DNA of 5,878 nucleotides from an uncultured Microbacteriaceae bacterium (GTDB taxonomy: Bacteria > Actinomycetota > Actinomycetes > Actinomycetales > Microbacteriaceae), in the NCBI GenBank assembly GCA_943914115.1, contig CALUAU010000119.1, positions 1 through 5,878 of the forward strand. The letters are read 5' to 3'. This document shows positions 5,546-5,878 of this stretch, piece after piece. The translations under genes and the position numbers were made by a program. The notes beneath the pieces were generated by a model. It had not been told where the DNA came from, made no database searches, and saw only the letters and a list, made by a program, of their open reading frames with translations. Numbering within the stretch: position 1 is the stretch's first letter; every line of letters starts with the position of its first letter.

Positions 5546-5878
5546 GTGTCAAACGATTTCCCGAACTACCAGCAGGGCCAACCGCCCTATGGTCAGCAGC
5601 CGCAGCCCGGCTACGGCCAGCAGCCGCAGTTTGGCGGCCAGCCTGGCTATGGCCAGCAGCCGCAGCAGCCGCCATACGGCCAGCAGCCGCAGCAGCCATA
5701 TGGTCAGCAGCCGCAGCAGCCATATGGTCAGCCCGGCTACGGTCAGCAGGGCCAGTTTGGTCAGCAGGCGCCGCAGCGTCCGCCGGCACAGCCGATGCCG
5801 GGCGCAACCTGGCTCGACTGGGTGCGCGATATCGGCGGCCCGGCTCTGCTGCTGATCGCGCTAGTGATGGTGTGGAAC
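5546..5878 (+). CDS. Membrane protein with Tyr/Gly/Gln/Pro-repeat N-terminus (runs off right edge)
   Basis: From GTG 5546, 111 codons are open to the end of the window. Residues 1-85 are low-complexity: (M)SNDFPNYQQGQPPYGQQPQ, then repeated YGQQPQ(Q)P, YGQPG and FGQQ units, ending in a Pro-rich stretch. At 86-95 the sequence becomes ordinary (GATWLDWVRD). From about 96 a hydrophobic segment begins (GGPALLLIALVMVW), which is probably the first transmembrane helix. The repeat region would be a disordered cytoplasmic tail; its Tyr, Gln and Gly richness is of the kind associated with self-association or condensate formation, but that is inference. The gene has a strong ribosome binding site and a plausible own promoter, 117 bp after the methyltransferase stop. 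The domain beyond the edge is not visible, so no function is assigned. Confidence 0.85.
   Translation, partial: MSNDFPNYQQGQPPYGQQPQPGYGQQPQFGGQPGYGQQPQQPPYGQQPQQPYGQQPQQPYGQPGYGQQGQFGQQAPQRPPAQPMPGATWLDWVRDIGGPALLLIALVMVWN
5654..5728 (+). repeat. In-frame 24-27 bp coding repeat (QQPQQP-YG units)
   Basis: Units 5681-5704 and 5705-5728 are identical over 24 bases (CAGCAGCCGCAGCAGCCATA, then TGGT). The preceding unit 5654-5680 is a 27-bp variant with one extra Pro codon. All lengths are multiples of three, so copy number can change without breaking the frame. Confidence 0.85.

Noticed and set aside
5481..5807. Minus-strand Ala-rich frame opposite the YGQQPQ-repeat gene
   Set aside because: It is the complement of the CAG/CCG-rich repeat and shows only Ala/Gly/Asp/Arg repetition. 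The plus strand has a strong ribosome binding site and a sensible protein.
1..5878. tRNA, rRNA or a known riboswitch
   Set aside because: No cloverleaf, ribosomal core sequence or recognisable riboswitch core was found by reading either strand.

Overview
The window is GC-rich, with strong third-position GC bias in every gene, GTG as well as ATG starts, and lipoproteins with an L-V/T-G-C lipobox. Together with an actinobacterial-type NPPF methyltransferase, this suggests an actinobacterium, probably a Micrococcales / Microbacteriaceae-like organism. The genus cannot be fixed from the sequence.

Left part (1-2273, all minus strand): a tight, envelope-directed gene set read right to left. It starts with a trypsin-fold serine protease lipoprotein (2273-1203), which overlaps a second lipoprotein of unknown function (1206-277) by the 4 bp ATGA. 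After 20 bp follows the start of a Pro/Gln-rich protein (256 to the left edge) with its own ribosome binding site. The protease start at 2273 is chosen because it gives a proper signal peptide and sits next to GGAGGA.

Divergent region 2274-2392: 119 bp holding the start signals of the protease operon and of the rightward gene, with two small palindromes.

Middle (2393-3400, plus): a complete luciferase-like (LLM) flavin-dependent oxidoreductase.

Region 3401-3835 has no convincing gene. It is a patchwork of repeats: a diverged 42-bp tandem pair, an AT-rich block with two TTTGTTTCCTG words, a perfect 32-bp tandem repeat (2.5 copies) carrying the inverse complement of that word, and a 31-bp tandem pair. 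CTGCATCC-type words lie on the plus strand to the left and on the minus strand to the right, so the whole region is roughly an inverted structure. It is the least explained part of the window.

Right part (3836-5878, plus): a class I SAM-dependent methyltransferase with an NPPF motif and extra N- and C-terminal domains. Its GTG start directly abuts a perfect 7-bp inverted repeat and has no Shine-Dalgarno sequence, suggesting leaderless or structured initiation. After 117 bp a new gene starts at GTG 5546. It encodes a YGQQPQQP-repeat N-terminus leading into a membrane segment and runs off the right edge.

Nothing here forms a recognisable defence, mobile or secretion system. The items deserving a second look are the 3401-3835 repeat patchwork, the coupled lipoprotein pair, the methyltransferase start, and the Pro/Gln-rich repeat N-termini at both edges.
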